Below are positions 45,244-45,660 of a stretch of DNA of 45,660 bases, in pieces. A program made the position numbers and the translations under genes. The DNA lies in assembly GCA_007280895.1 (NCBI GenBank), contig QYQN01000017.1, positions 1-45,660 on the forward strand, read 5' to 3'. Origin of the DNA: Methylococcaceae bacterium (lineage in GTDB: Bacteria; Pseudomonadota; Gammaproteobacteria; Methylococcales; Methylomonadaceae). Position 1 is the first letter of the stretch. Every line of letters starts with the position of its first letter. The notes under the pieces are model-generated. The model ran no database searches, had not been told where the DNA came from, and was given only the letters and a program-made list of their open reading frames with translations.

Positions 45244-45660
45244 ATGAATGAAACAGTCTTTCAAGGCAGTGCGCTGCTTCGCGCAAAAGCCATAAAACCT
45301 AAGCTTGTTATAAAAACTGATAACGACAACCTGAGTGCAGGCGAAGTAAGCGAAGTGACATTTACTTTTAGCAAAGTGATTCGTGGCTTTAGCATGACCG
45401 ATGTGGCTGTTAAAGGTGGCACGCTCAGCAACCTAAGCAACAGCGGTGACAACAAAACATACACGGCAACGTTTACCCCCACAGCTAACGTCAACAACCT
45501 AAACGGCACACTCAGCATTGCGGCAGGCAGTTACACCGACATAGCAGGTAATAAAGGCACTGCCAGTAATAAGCTCAGCATAGGTGGCGATACTTTAGCG
45601 CCCAGCGTCACATTAAGCAGTAACAAAGCCCTGTTACGAATCAATCAAACAGCCAAGCTC
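45244..45660 (+). CDS. Ig-like repeat surface protein/adhesin, 3' end beyond window
   Basis: The frame from ATG 45244 is open to the last base (139 codons). After about 20 residues without a signal peptide comes a bacterial Ig-like repeat of the Big_12 kind: LSAGEVSEVTFTFSKVIRGF, MTDVAVKGGTLSNLSNSGD, YTATFTPTANVNNLNGTLSI, AAGSYTDIAGNKGTASNKLS. A second repeat starts at DTLAPSVTLSSNKALLRINQ. Proteins of this type usually have many such repeats and C-terminal RTX/type I secretion signals, which would explain the missing N-terminal signal; that part is outside the window. Base use shifts here to more GC and AAC/AGC-rich codons than neighbours. GCAGGTT lies 8 bp before the ATG. Confidence 0.8.
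   Translation, partial: MNETVFQGSALLRAKAIKPKLVIKTDNDNLSAGEVSEVTFTFSKVIRGFSMTDVAVKGGTLSNLSNSGDNKTYTATFTPTANVNNLNGTLSIAAGSYTDIAGNKGTASNKLSIGGDTLAPSVTLSSNKALLRINQTAKL

Noticed and set aside
45261-45518. 85-codon minus-strand frame
   Set aside because: Antisense shadow of the Ig-like adhesin; the plus frame has clear repeat-domain character.

Overview
The window is a chromosomal segment of a Gram-negative gammaproteobacterium of moderate-to-low GC. Orphan lpxD, Tat, the rpsU-yqeY-dnaG-rpoD macromolecular synthesis cluster and a metK-ahcY-metF block that recycles S-adenosylhomocysteine through AhcY point to the Gammaproteobacteria outside the enterics. Methylococcales (methanotrophs) is my best guess; this is inferred from gene content and protein style only.

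Layout. 1-4.1 kb: 3' part of a type III restriction subunit (5' end outside the window), a translationally coupled cupin and a TauE/SafE-type permease. 4.1-8.3 kb (minus): a two-gene signalling operon, CBS-SpoIIE phosphatase-HATPase followed by a triple-STAS/PhnD-like fusion. This is the least ordinary system here. 8.3-15.2 kb: a hairpin-bearing spacer, lpxD, molybdopterin genes moaC (minus) and moaDE (plus), DEAD-box helicase, dnaQ (minus), thiD-thiE. 15.3-22.3 kb (plus): adk, leuC, hisB-H-A-F-I-E and tatABC. 22.3-25.3 kb (minus): an ELM1-like protein coupled to a thioredoxin-reductase-fold flavoprotein without CxxC, then folK-folB. 25.4-31.6 kb: plsY, tsaD (minus), rpsU-yqeY-dnaG-rpoD and a CAU-anticodon tRNA. 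31.7-38.3 kb (plus): metK, ahcY, metF, bioA, rsmE and a CPBP-family membrane protein. 38.3-42.6 kb (minus): YajQ, Cca and the ATP-grasp/alpha-E pair. 42.6-45.66 kb is accessory: two related inverted-repeat elements, a LuxR-type regulator broken by one in-frame TAA, a 685-bp AT-rich spacer with a palindromic candidate operator, and the 5' end of a probably very large Ig-like repeat adhesin that runs off the window.

How the genes work together. The plus-strand block from adk to tatC is mostly histidine biosynthesis followed by Tat export. metK, ahcY and metF form the activated-methyl cycle, and the next two genes (bioA and rsmE) both use SAM, so the block has a common SAM theme. plsY/tsaD/folB flank the macromolecular synthesis operon, a frequent proteobacterial neighbourhood. 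The SpoIIE/HATPase/STAS pair has the parts of a partner-switching circuit (phosphatase, kinase-like ATPase, phospho-accepting STAS) with an unusual solute-binding-like output or input domain attached to the STAS protein.

No CRISPR array, rRNA, transposase, integrase or riboswitch was recognised.
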